NCBI RefSeq assembly: GCF_001523745.2
Contig: NZ_CP013386.1
Coordinates: forward strand, 186,001 to 250,000
DNA from: Burkholderia mayonis
GTDB lineage: Bacteria > Pseudomonadota > Gammaproteobacteria > Burkholderiales > Burkholderiaceae
DNA: 64,000 nucleotides
Direction: 5' to 3'
The notes beneath the pieces are model-generated. The model made no database searches, was not told where the DNA came from, and saw only the letters and a list, made by a program, of their open reading frames with translations. The position numbers and the translations under genes are program-made. Below are positions 51,303 to 60,173 of this stretch, one piece after another; the stretch's first letter is position 1; each line of letters starts with the position of its first letter.

Positions 51303-52586
51303 TTGCGCTTCCAATACACTCTGACTCGCTGGCTCGGCGCGCTGAGCCTCGCCGCGGCCACGGTCGCACTCGTCGCCGCTTGCGGCGGCGGGGGCGACGG
51401 CGGCTCGAACGCGTCCGTCAACACCGGTTCCGGCGGCGGCAGCACGTCCGCGGGCGGTGGTTCGGGCGGCTCGTCCGGCACGCCGCTCGCGTCGAACCAG
51501 GCGGCGATCACCGTCAGCACGGGCGTCGCGACCGTCGTCAACATGCCGACCGTCAGCGTGACGATCTGCGCGCCCGGCACGTCGACGTGCCAGACGATCG
51601 ACAACGTGCTCGTCGACACTGCGTCGTACGGGCTGCGGATCGTCAACACCGCCGCGTCGAACGTGCTCGGCAGCCTGCCCGTGTCGAGCGTGAGCGGCGG
51701 CGCGCTCGTCGAGTGCGGCAAGTTCGTGACGAGCTACACATGGGGCACCGTGCGCACCGCCGACGTGAAGATCGCCGGCGAACAGGCGAGCTCGCTGCCG
51801 GTCCAGATCATCGGCGACCTCGGCACGTCCGGCGTGCCGACGTCGTGCTCGAACGGCAATTCGCCGTCGAACACGGCCGCCGACCTCGGCGCGAACGGCA
51901 TCCTCGGGATCGGGCCCGCGCCGTACGACTGCGGCGCGAACTGCGTGACGTCGACGCTCTACAGCAACTACTATGCGTGCCCGAACGGCAACTCGAGCTG
52001 CCAGGTCACGACGGTGCCGCTCGCGCAGCAGGTCGCGAATCCGGTGCCGCGCTTTCCGGCCGACAACAACGGCGTGGTCGTCGCGATGAATCCGCCGTCA
52101 GGCGGCAGTGCGACCGGCACGCTGACGTTCGGCATCAACACGCAGGCGAACAACGCGCTGCCGGCGGGCGTGACCAAGCTCACGTCGACGACGGCGGGCG
52201 ACCTGACGGGCACGTTGCTCGGCCGCGCGATCAGTACGGCGTTCTTCGACACCGGATCGAACGCGTACTTCTTCGACACGGGCGGCAGTACGGCCGTCAC
52301 GCTGCCCGTTTGCAGCAACAACTCGTCGTTCTACTGCCCATCGACCACGCAGTCGACGACGGCCACCGTCATCGGCCTGAACGGCGCGCAGGCGTCGCCG
52401 TCGATCTCGATCGCCAACGCGAACTCGCTGTTCTCGTCGTACAAGTCCGCGGTGCCGAACCTGGGCGGTCCGTTCGGCGACACACGGATGCTCGACTTCG
52501 GCCTGCCGCACTTCTTCGGCAAGACGCTGTACTTCGGGGTGGACCAGAGCGGCAGCGGCGGGCCGGCCCCATATATCGCATTCTGA
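51303..52586 (+). CDS. DUF3443 lipoprotein with pepsin-like aspartic protease motifs
   Basis: 427 residues; TTG start at 51303 with GGGAGGGG upstream. Lipobox VAAC (Cys27), then a Gly/Ser-rich spacer to about 62. The rest has the order of landmarks of pepsin-type proteases: a first hydrophobic-DT(A/G)S motif NVLVDTASYGLRIV (Asp105), GILGIG at 199-204, GTLTFGINT near 272-280, a second motif AFFDTGSNAYFF (Asp316), and a C-terminal strand TLYFGVDQSG ending in APYIAF. Several Cys pairs could be disulphides. DUF3443 is an uncharacterised family; protease activity is my inference. 22 bp after the DUF2844 gene, common operon, terminator after it. Confidence 0.85.
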   Translation: MRFQYTLTRWLGALSLAAATVALVAACGGGGDGGSNASVNTGSGGGSTSAGGGSGGSSGTPLASNQAAITVSTGVATVVNMPTVSVTICAPGTSTCQTIDNVLVDTASYGLRIVNTAASNVLGSLPVSSVSGGALVECGKFVTSYTWGTVRTADVKIAGEQASSLPVQIIGDLGTSGVPTSCSNGNSPSNTAADLGANGILGIGPAPYDCGANCVTSTLYSNYYACPNGNSSCQVTTVPLAQQVANPVPRFPADNNGVVVAMNPPSGGSATGTLTFGINTQANNALPAGVTKLTSTTAGDLTGTLLGRAISTAFFDTGSNAYFFDTGGSTAVTLPVCSNNSSFYCPSTTQSTTATVIGLNGAQASPSISIANANSLFSSYKSAVPNLGGPFGDTRMLDFGLPHFFGKTLYFGVDQSGSGGPAPYIAF

Positions 52587-52650
52587 CGCAACGGGCGGCG
52601 CGCGCCGGCATCCGGGGCTCCGGGCGCCGGCGCGCCGCACACTGACGACA

Positions 52651-52676
52651 AAGGGCGCGAGAAATCGCGCCCTTTT
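52651..52676 (+). terminator. Rho-independent terminator after DUF3443 gene
   Basis: AAGGGCGCGA, GAAA loop, TCGCGCCCTT, TT. A 10-bp stem with a GNRA-type tetraloop. Confidence 0.88.
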
Positions 52677-52772
52677 GCATGGAGCACTACGAAAGATGCG
52701 CGGCCGCACGCGCCGCGAGCGCCTATCATCGTCAGGTTGTTCCGCAGAGGAAGACTCACGAGGAGAGACGTC

Positions 52773-53273
52773 ATGGCGGCACGTGTGCAGCGCATCACCC
52801 CCTTCCTGTGGTTCGACGGCAACGCCGAGGAAGCCGCGACGTTCTACGTATCGGTGTTCGACGACGCAAAGATCACGCGCGTCGCCCGCTACGGCAGCGA
52901 GGGCGCGCAGGCGTCCGGGCAGGGCGAGGGCACCGTGATGACGGTCGCCTTCGAGCTCGACGGCCAGAGCTTTGTCGCGCTGAACGGCGGCCCCGCGTTC
53001 CAGTTCAATCCGGCCGTGTCGTTCGTCGTCAACTGCGCAACGCAGGACGAGATCGATTACTACTGGCGCCGGCTGTCCGAGGGCGGCGACGAGAGCGCGC
53101 AGCAGTGCGGCTGGCTCAAGGACCGCTTCGGGCTGTCGTGGCAGATCGTGCCCGCGCAACTGCCGGAACTGCTGACGGGCGCCGATCCGTCGAAGGCGTC
53201 GCGCACGATGCAGGCGCTGATGCAGATGAAGAAAATCGACCTCGCGGCGCTGCAGCGGGCCGCGGCCGGCTGA
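52773..53273 (+). CDS. VOC-superfamily (PhnB-like) protein
   Basis: 166 residues from the ATG at 52773 with GAGGAGAG upstream. VQRITPFLWFDGNAEEAATF, MTVAFELDGQSFVALNGGP and GWLKDRFGLSWQIVPAQLPE mark the 3-demethylubiquinone-9-methyltransferase-like VOC group, which despite the name are glyoxalase-fold proteins of unknown activity. 89 bp before the desaturase-like gene. Confidence 0.9.
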   Translation: MAARVQRITPFLWFDGNAEEAATFYVSVFDDAKITRVARYGSEGAQASGQGEGTVMTVAFELDGQSFVALNGGPAFQFNPAVSFVVNCATQDEIDYYWRRLSEGGDESAQQCGWLKDRFGLSWQIVPAQLPELLTGADPSKASRTMQALMQMKKIDLAALQRAAAG

Positions 53274-53361
53274 GCGCCCGCCTGCCGTTTCGCTGCCGTC
53301 GGTCCTTCGCGTTCGCCGCCTTTCGACGACAATACGGGCTTCTCCGCAGCGGAGACACGGA

Positions 53362-54828
53362 ATGAAGCCAATCGGTGTGACGCGTGTCGCGATCGTCGGC
53401 GGCGGCGTGGCGGGCCTTGCGGCGGGCGTCGAGCTCGCGCGCCGGGGCTGCGATGTGCGGCTTTACGAGGCACGCGACGTGGTGGGCGGATGCGCATCGA
53501 CGACCGACGTCGACGGCTTTCGCTTCAACGACGGCGCGCTGTTCGTCGCGCTGCCGCGCCTGCTCGATCACGCGTTCGCGCGGCTCGGGCTCGATCGCGC
53601 GGCATGCGCGCCGCTGCGGCCGATCACGGTGCCGCAGGCGTCGTGGCTGCCGGACGGCACGCGTGTGACGCTCGGCGCGCGCGGTGCGGCGTTCGTCGAC
53701 GGTGCGCAAGGCGCCGAGCGCAGCGCGGTGCTGCGGGCGGAGATTGCGCGCTGCGTCGACAAATGGCGGCCGCTGCTGCAGGTCTTCGTCGACGATCTGC
53801 TGATCCGGCCGCGGTCGCTGCCGCATTTCCTCGCGAAGACTTGGCGTCATCTGCCGAAGCTGCGCGGCACGCTCGCGGCCGAGCTCGCGCGCGATTTCTC
53901 CGATCCGGACGCGCGCGCGGCGCTCGCCGCGGTCACGCTGTACACGGGGCTGCCCGCCGAGCGCACGCCTGTCTCGCAGATCGTCGGATTGATCGCGCTC
54001 CTCGACGACGGCCTGTATTTGCCCGAAGGCGGGATGGGCGCGATTCCGCGCGCGCTCGCGGACGCGTTCGTTGCGCACGGCGGACAGGTGCACACGGGGG
54101 CGGCGGTCATGCGGATTCGCGTCGCGGGCGGCCGCGTGCGCGGGCTCACGCTCGCGTCGGGCAAGCAGATCGACGCGGATGCGGTCGTGTCGACCGTGAG
54201 CGGGATGGCGACGTTCGCGCGCCTCGTCGAGGCTGCCGACGCGCCGCGAGCGATGTTGCGCCGCGTCGCCCGCGCGCCTTTGTCGCATCGCGTGCTCGGC
54301 ATCCAGCTCGGGCTGCGCAACCGGATCGAGCCCGTCGCGTATTCGGTCAACCATCTGCCGCCCGCGGGCGACCAGCGGGCGATGCTGTCGCCGCAGCCGG
54401 ACGGCGTGCGTTGGTTCAACTACACGGTGCCGACGGTCACGCTGCCCGGGCTCGCGCCGCCGGGCGGCAGCATTGTCGAGATGTTCGCGGCCGTCGACGC
54501 GCACACGCCGCTCGACGCGTGGACCGACGCCGCGAAGACGGCGGCCGCGCAGCCCTGGATCGACGCGCTCGCGGGCCGGCACCGGCTCGACATCGCGACG
54601 CTGCGCGTGACGAGCCCGCGGGGTCATGCGGAGCGGCTCGGCCTGTACGAAGGCGCGCTTTACGGGCTGTCGCCCGCCGCGCGGCCGGATCAGCAGTTTC
54701 CACACGCGATGCCGATCGACGGGCTGTATCTCGCCGGCCAGACGACATATCCGGGCTTCGGCGTGACGACATCGATGCTGTCGGGCGTCTTCGCGGCCGA
54801 CGCGCTCGCGTCGCGCGCGTTGCGGTGA
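53362..54828 (+). CDS. FAD-dependent oxidoreductase of the phytoene desaturase (CrtI-like) family
   Basis: 488 residues. N-terminal dinucleotide fold VAIVGGGVAGLAAGVELARR; substrate/FAD motif VVGGCASTTDVDGFRFNDGA; C-terminal FAD motif DGLYLAGQTTYPGFGVTTSM. Family members desaturate carotenoids or reduce prenyl and retinol compounds. No carotenoid genes are nearby, so the substrate is unknown. Confidence 0.87.
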   Translation: MKPIGVTRVAIVGGGVAGLAAGVELARRGCDVRLYEARDVVGGCASTTDVDGFRFNDGALFVALPRLLDHAFARLGLDRAACAPLRPITVPQASWLPDGTRVTLGARGAAFVDGAQGAERSAVLRAEIARCVDKWRPLLQVFVDDLLIRPRSLPHFLAKTWRHLPKLRGTLAAELARDFSDPDARAALAAVTLYTGLPAERTPVSQIVGLIALLDDGLYLPEGGMGAIPRALADAFVAHGGQVHTGAAVMRIRVAGGRVRGLTLASGKQIDADAVVSTVSGMATFARLVEAADAPRAMLRRVARAPLSHRVLGIQLGLRNRIEPVAYSVNHLPPAGDQRAMLSPQPDGVRWFNYTVPTVTLPGLAPPGGSIVEMFAAVDAHTPLDAWTDAAKTAAAQPWIDALAGRHRLDIATLRVTSPRGHAERLGLYEGALYGLSPAARPDQQFPHAMPIDGLYLAGQTTYPGFGVTTSMLSGVFAADALASRALR

Positions 54829-55153
54829 GCGGCGGGCGGGCGCGGGCGCTCGAGCATAGGCGCCGAGCGCCGGGCTCGCCGCAAACACGCCCTTCGAGAC
54901 CGCGTCGGCGTTTTCCAGCGGGCGGGCCCGTTTCGGCGGCGCGCGCGGCAAGCATGAAGACGTTGGCTGCAAGGGTCGCCCGCCGCCGATCCCGCCCCCA
55001 AAACCCGCTTAACGCCCGCCCTTCAACGCCGCAACCGATTCCGAGAAATACCCCCGTTTCCCCGCTTTCCTCGACCGATCGCCCGTTGACCGCCGCGGGA
55101 ATAATCGGTGTCACTGAAAAGCGGCATCCCGCCGCGCCCGCATGGAGGCCCTC
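54829..55153. other. intergenic region upstream of flhB
   Basis: About 325 bp. Must contain the promoter of the flhB-fliA operon. Poly-C/A runs near 55000-55060; no clear sigma box pair fixed. GGAGG at 55144-55148 is the flhB ribosome binding site. Confidence 0.4.
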
Positions 55154-56359
55154 GTGGCAGAGGACAGCGATCTCGAACGGACAGAAGCCGCGACGCCCAA
55201 GCGCCGCGAGAAGGCGCGCGAGGAGGGGCAGGTCGCGCGCTCGCGCGAGCTGGCTTCGTTCGCGCTGCTGTCGGCGGGCTTCTACGGCGCGTGGCTCCTG
55301 TCCGGCCCGATCAGCGAGCATCTGCGCACGATGCTGCACGCGGCGTTCTCGTTCGACCGCGCAACCGCGTTCGACACCCATCGGATGCTGTCGCACGCGG
55401 GCAGCCTGAGCCTCGAAGGTCTCTACGCGCTCGCGCCCTTGCTCGCGCTGACGGGCGTCGCGGCGCTCGCCGCGCCGATGGCGCTCGGCGGCTGGCTCGT
55501 GTCGACGAAGACGTTCGAGCTGAAGTTCGAGCGCCTGAATCCGATCACGGGCCTCGGCCGCATTTTCTCGATTCAAGGGCCGATCCAGCTCGGGATGTCG
55601 ATCGCGAAGACGCTCGTCGTCGGCGGGATCGGCGGCATCGCGATCTGGCGCAGCAAGGACGAATTGCTCGGCCTCGCGACGCAGCCGCTCCACGCGGCGC
55701 TCGCCGACGCGCTGCATCTCGTCGCCGTGTGCTGCGGGATGACGGTCGCGGGAATGCTCGTCGTCGCGGGCCTCGACGTGCCGTATCAACTCTGGCAGTA
55801 CAACAAGAAGCTGCGCATGACGAAGGAAGAAGTGAAGCGCGAACACCGCGAGAACGAAGGCGATCCACATGTGAAGGGCCGGATTCGCCAACAGCAGCGC
55901 GCGATGGCGCGCCGCCGGATGATGGCGAACGTGCCGACGGCCGACGTCGTCGTCACGAACCCGACGCACTTCGCGGTCGCGCTCAAGTACACGGACGGCG
56001 AGATGCGCGCGCCGAAGGTCGTCGCGAAGGGCGTGAACCTCGTCGCCGCGCGGATCCGCGAGCTCGCGGCCGAGCACCACGTGCCGCTCCTCGAAGCGCC
56101 GCCGCTCGCTCGCGCGCTCTATCACAACGTCGATCTCGAACGCGAGATTCCGGGCACGCTGTATTCGGCCGTCGCCGAAGTGCTCGCGTGGGTGTATCAG
56201 CTGAAGCGCTTCCGCGCCGAAGGCGGGATCGCGCCCGAGACGCCCGTCGATCTCGAGGTGCCCGCCGAGCTCGACAAGGGCAAGCACGTCGCGCCGGAAG
56301 ACGAGCAGGAAGAGGCTGACGACGTGCTTGGCCGTCACGCCGCCGGAGGCGCCGCATGA
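55154..56359 (+). CDS. flhB: flagellar type III export protein FlhB
   Basis: 401 residues from GTG 55154, placed by GGAGG 5 bp upstream and by the family N-terminus MAEDSDLERTEAATPKRREK. Four membrane segments, then the cytoplasmic domain with self-cleavage motif NPTH (about residues 268-271). Switches export specificity from hook to filament. The C-terminal tail has acidic extension EDEQEEADDV. ATGA overlap with flhA. Confidence 0.95.
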   Translation: MAEDSDLERTEAATPKRREKAREEGQVARSRELASFALLSAGFYGAWLLSGPISEHLRTMLHAAFSFDRATAFDTHRMLSHAGSLSLEGLYALAPLLALTGVAALAAPMALGGWLVSTKTFELKFERLNPITGLGRIFSIQGPIQLGMSIAKTLVVGGIGGIAIWRSKDELLGLATQPLHAALADALHLVAVCCGMTVAGMLVVAGLDVPYQLWQYNKKLRMTKEEVKREHRENEGDPHVKGRIRQQQRAMARRRMMANVPTADVVVTNPTHFAVALKYTDGEMRAPKVVAKGVNLVAARIRELAAEHHVPLLEAPPLARALYHNVDLEREIPGTLYSAVAEVLAWVYQLKRFRAEGGIAPETPVDLEVPAELDKGKHVAPEDEQEEADDVLGRHAAGGAA

Positions 56360-58458
56360 ACATGCCGGCCGGTTTCCTCGGCAAGCGCGCGCAGCTTCTC
56401 GACGGCGCGAACCTGCGCGCGCTCGCGGGCCCGATCCTCATCTGCATGATTCTCGGGATGATGATCCTGCCGCTGCCGCCGCTGCTGCTCGATCTGTTCT
56501 TCACGTTCAACATCGCGCTGTCGGTGATGGTGCTGCTCGTCAGCATGTACACGATGAAGCCGCTCGACTTCGCCGCATTCCCGAGCGTGCTGCTGTTCTC
56601 GACGCTCTTGCGCCTGTCGCTGAACGTCGCGTCGACGCGCGTCGTGCTGCTCGAAGGCCACACGGGCCCCGACGCGGCCGGCCAGGTGATCGAGGCGTTC
56701 GGCCACTTCCTCGTCGGCGGCAACTTCGCAGTCGGCATCGTCGTGTTCGTGATCCTGATGATCATCAACTTCATGGTGATCACGAAGGGCGCGGGCCGGA
56801 TCGCCGAAGTGTCCGCGCGCTTCACGCTCGACGCGATGCCCGGCAAGCAGATGGCGATCGACGCCGACCTCAACGCCGGCCTCATCAACGAAGAGCAGGC
56901 GAAGAAGCGCCGCCAGGCGGTCGCGCAGGAAGCGGAGTTCTACGGGTCGATGGACGGCGCGTCGAAGTTCGTGCGCGGCGACGCGATCGCGGGCCTCATC
57001 ATCATGGCGATCAACGTGATCGGCGGCCTGATCGTCGGGATGCTCCAGCACGACATGAGCTTCGCCGCGGCGGGCAAGAACTACACGCTGCTCACGATCG
57101 GCGACGGCCTCGTCGCGCAGATCCCGTCGCTCGTGATCTCGACCGCGGCGGGCGTGATCGTGTCGCGCGTCGCGACCGACGAGGACATCGGCACGCAGCT
57201 CACGACGCAGCTCTTCACGAACCCGCGCGTCTTGATGATCACGGGCTCGATCATCGTGCTGATGGGCCTCATCCCGAACATGCCGCACTTCGCGTTCCTG
57301 CTGCTCGGCGCCGGCGCGATCTGGCTGTCGCGGACGTTGACGAAGCGCGAAGCCGCGAGGAAGGCGGCGGGCATGGTCGCCGAGATCGCGCCGCCGGCAG
57401 CGCTGCCGGCCGACAGCCACGAAGCGACTTGGGAAGACGTCACGCTCATCGATCCGCTCGGCCTCGAAGTCGGCTATCGGCTGATTCCGCTCGTCGACAA
57501 GAACACCGACGGCGAACTGCTCAAGCGGATCAAGAGCATCCGCAAGAAGTTCGCGCAGGAAATCGGCTTCCTGCCGCCCGTCATCCATATCCGCGACAAC
57601 CTCGAGCTGCGTCCGAACGCTTACCGGATCGCGCTGAAGGGCGTCGAGGTCGGCGTCGGCGAAGCGTACCCGGGTCAGTGGCTCGCGATCAATCCGGGCC
57701 AGGTGACGGCCGCGCTGCCGGGCGCGCCGACGCAGGACCCGGCGTTCGGGCTGCCTGCCGTCTGGATCGACACGTCGTTGCGCGAGCAGGCGCAGGTGTA
57801 CGGCTACACGGTCGTCGACGCGAGCACGGTCGTCGCGACGCACCTCAATCACCTCGTCGTCCAGCACGCGGCCGAGCTGCTCGGCCGCCAGGAAGTGCAG
57901 GCGCTCATCGAGCGGACCGGCAAGGATGCGCCGTCGCTCGTCGAGGACCTCGTGCCGAAGACGATCTCGCTCACCACGCTGCAGAAGGTGCTGCAGAACC
58001 TGCTCGACGAGGGCGTGCCGATACGCGACATGCGCACGATCATCGAGGCCGTGTCCGAGCAGGCGGGCCGCATCACCGATCCGTACGAGCTCACGGCCGC
58101 CGTGCGTCTCGCGCTTGGCCGCGCGATCACTCAGCAGTGGTATCCGGGCGTGGGCGAGATGCAGGTGATGGGACTCGACGCGAATCTCGAGCGCGTGCTG
58201 TCGCAGGCGCTCGCCACCGGCGCGAATCCTGGCCTCGAGCCGGGCCTCGCGCACACGCTGCTCATCGGCACGCAAGACGCGATGCTGCGTCAACAGAACA
58301 TGGGGCTGCCGCCCGTGCTGCTCGTCCAGCACGCGCTGCGCGCGATGCTCGCGCGTTTCCTGCGGCGCAGCCTGCCGCAATTGAAAGTGCTGTCCTACGC
58401 CGAAGTGCCGGACACGCGCACGATCAAGGTCGTTAACGTCATCGGGGGTACCGCTTGA
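56356..58458 (+). CDS. flhA: flagellar type III export channel FlhA
   Basis: 700 residues. Eight membrane segments in the first half; FHIPEP signature region GAGRIAEVSARFTLDAMPGK (about 145-165); cytoplasmic ring domain in the second half, VEVGVGEAYPGQWLAINPGQ. Forms the nonameric export gate that uses the proton gradient. Overlaps flhB and flhF by 4 bp each. Confidence 0.97.
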   Translation: MNMPAGFLGKRAQLLDGANLRALAGPILICMILGMMILPLPPLLLDLFFTFNIALSVMVLLVSMYTMKPLDFAAFPSVLLFSTLLRLSLNVASTRVVLLEGHTGPDAAGQVIEAFGHFLVGGNFAVGIVVFVILMIINFMVITKGAGRIAEVSARFTLDAMPGKQMAIDADLNAGLINEEQAKKRRQAVAQEAEFYGSMDGASKFVRGDAIAGLIIMAINVIGGLIVGMLQHDMSFAAAGKNYTLLTIGDGLVAQIPSLVISTAAGVIVSRVATDEDIGTQLTTQLFTNPRVLMITGSIIVLMGLIPNMPHFAFLLLGAGAIWLSRTLTKREAARKAAGMVAEIAPPAALPADSHEATWEDVTLIDPLGLEVGYRLIPLVDKNTDGELLKRIKSIRKKFAQEIGFLPPVIHIRDNLELRPNAYRIALKGVEVGVGEAYPGQWLAINPGQVTAALPGAPTQDPAFGLPAVWIDTSLREQAQVYGYTVVDASTVVATHLNHLVVQHAAELLGRQEVQALIERTGKDAPSLVEDLVPKTISLTTLQKVLQNLLDEGVPIRDMRTIIEAVSEQAGRITDPYELTAAVRLALGRAITQQWYPGVGEMQVMGLDANLERVLSQALATGANPGLEPGLAHTLLIGTQDAMLRQQNMGLPPVLLVQHALRAMLARFLRRSLPQLKVLSYAEVPDTRTIKVVNVIGGTA

Positions 58459-60173
58459 ACATTCGCAAATTCATTGGCCCGACGAGCCGCGACGCGCTGC
58501 GCCTCGTGCGCGAAGCGATGGGCGCCGACGCGGCGGTACTGTCCAACCGGACGCTCGACGACGGTCGTGTCGAGATCGTCGCGCTGCCCGCCGCCGAGCT
58601 CGCCGAAATCTCGACGCAGCGCGCGGCCGCCGAAGCCGCACACGGCGCGGCCCAGCCGCAGCCGCAAGCGCTGCGCCAGCCGGCGCTGTATCCGTCTTCA
58701 GCGCCGTCGTTCGCGTCGCCCGCCGCCTCGGTCATCTTTCCTTCGGCGAACGCGTCGGCGCTGCGCGCCGCCGCGAATCCTTACGCGGCGGGCGGCATCC
58801 CCGACGTGTTCTCGTCGGTGTTCGGCGCGAGCGTCGATGCGGCAGCCGACGACGATGCGCCGGCCGCCGTCGCGCAGCCGGCCTCTGCGCCGTCCGAGCC
58901 TGCACCGTGGCTCGTCGAGCATGCGAAGCGGCTGACGAAGCAGCACGAGGAACTCGTCGCGCGTCCGCGCGCGGCGACGGCTGCCCCGCATGCGCCGCGC
59001 GAGCGCGCGGCCGCCGACGAGCCGCCCGAATGGGCGCGCGACATCGTGCGCAACACCGTGCGCCGGCTGCCGGCCGACGATGCGTCAACGTCGGGGGCCG
59101 CGGCGCTGCGCCTGCCTGAAGACACGGCGACCGTCGTCGCGGACGCGGTGAAGGCGCGCATCGAGCGCATCGTCAACGACACGGTGATGCAGGAGCTCGG
59201 CTCGCTGCGCGAGCTGATGGAAGAACAGTTCGCGGGCCTGATGTGGAACGAGCGCCAGCGCCGCAATCCGGTGCACGGCGCGCTGACCAAATATCTGTTC
59301 GCGGCGGGCTTCTCCGCGCAGCTCGTGCGGATGGTCGTCGACAACCTGCCGGAAGGCGGAGGCTACGACACGCTCGACGCGGCGGCCGACTGGGCGCACA
59401 CGGTGCTCGCGGCAAACCTGCCCGTGCTCGACAGCGAGGACGCGCTGATGGAGCGCGGCGGCGTGTTCGCGCTGATGGGGCCGACGGGCGTCGGCAAGAC
59501 AACGACGACCGCGAAGCTCGCGGCGCGCTGCGTGATGCGCTTCGGCGCGAGCAAGGTCGCGCTCTTGACGACGGACAGCTACCGGATCGGCGGCCACGAG
59601 CAACTGCGCATCTTCGGCAAGATTCTCGGCGTGCCGGTGCACGCGGTGAAGGATGGCGGCGATCTGCAGCTCGCGCTCGCCGAGCTGCGCAACAAGCACA
59701 TGGTGCTGATCGACACGATCGGCATGAGCCAGCGCGACCGCACGGTGTCCGACCAGATCGCGATGCTGCACGGCGCGGACACGCCGGTGCAGCGCCTGCT
59801 GCTGCTGAACGCGACGAGCCACGGCGACACGCTGAACGAAGTCGTGCAGGCGTACCGCAGCGCGGCCGGCCAGCCTAAAGCGGCCCTGCCCGATCTCGCG
59901 GGCTGCATCCTGACGAAGCTCGACGAGGCGAGCAACCTGGGCGGCGTGCTCGACACGGTGATCCGCTACAAGCTGCCGGTGCACTACGTGTCGACCGGCC
60001 AGAAAGTACCCGAGAACCTGTACGTCGCGACGAAGAAATTCCTGCTGAAGAGCGCGTTCTGCGCGCCGCGCGAGGATTCGCCGTTCGTGCCGCACGACGA
60101 CGATCTTCCGGCGATGCTGTCCGCGTTGAGCGTGCGCGCAGGCAACGAACTGCACGAGGTCCGCTTTGGATAA
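58455..60173 (+). CDS. flhF: SRP-type GTPase FlhF
   Basis: 572 residues, TTG start overlapping the flhA stop (TTGA). B domain: basic and Ala/Pro-rich (about 50-190). NG domain: G1 GPTGVGKTTTTAKLAARC at about 341-358; G2 TTDSYRIGGHEQL; G3 DTIGMSQRD; G4 TKLDEASNLG. Sets flagellar number and polar placement. 8-bp overlap with flhG. Confidence 0.95.
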   Translation: MNIRKFIGPTSRDALRLVREAMGADAAVLSNRTLDDGRVEIVALPAAELAEISTQRAAAEAAHGAAQPQPQALRQPALYPSSAPSFASPAASVIFPSANASALRAAANPYAAGGIPDVFSSVFGASVDAAADDDAPAAVAQPASAPSEPAPWLVEHAKRLTKQHEELVARPRAATAAPHAPRERAAADEPPEWARDIVRNTVRRLPADDASTSGAAALRLPEDTATVVADAVKARIERIVNDTVMQELGSLRELMEEQFAGLMWNERQRRNPVHGALTKYLFAAGFSAQLVRMVVDNLPEGGGYDTLDAAADWAHTVLAANLPVLDSEDALMERGGVFALMGPTGVGKTTTTAKLAARCVMRFGASKVALLTTDSYRIGGHEQLRIFGKILGVPVHAVKDGGDLQLALAELRNKHMVLIDTIGMSQRDRTVSDQIAMLHGADTPVQRLLLLNATSHGDTLNEVVQAYRSAAGQPKAALPDLAGCILTKLDEASNLGGVLDTVIRYKLPVHYVSTGQKVPENLYVATKKFLLKSAFCAPREDSPFVPHDDDLPAMLSALSVRAGNELHEVRFG

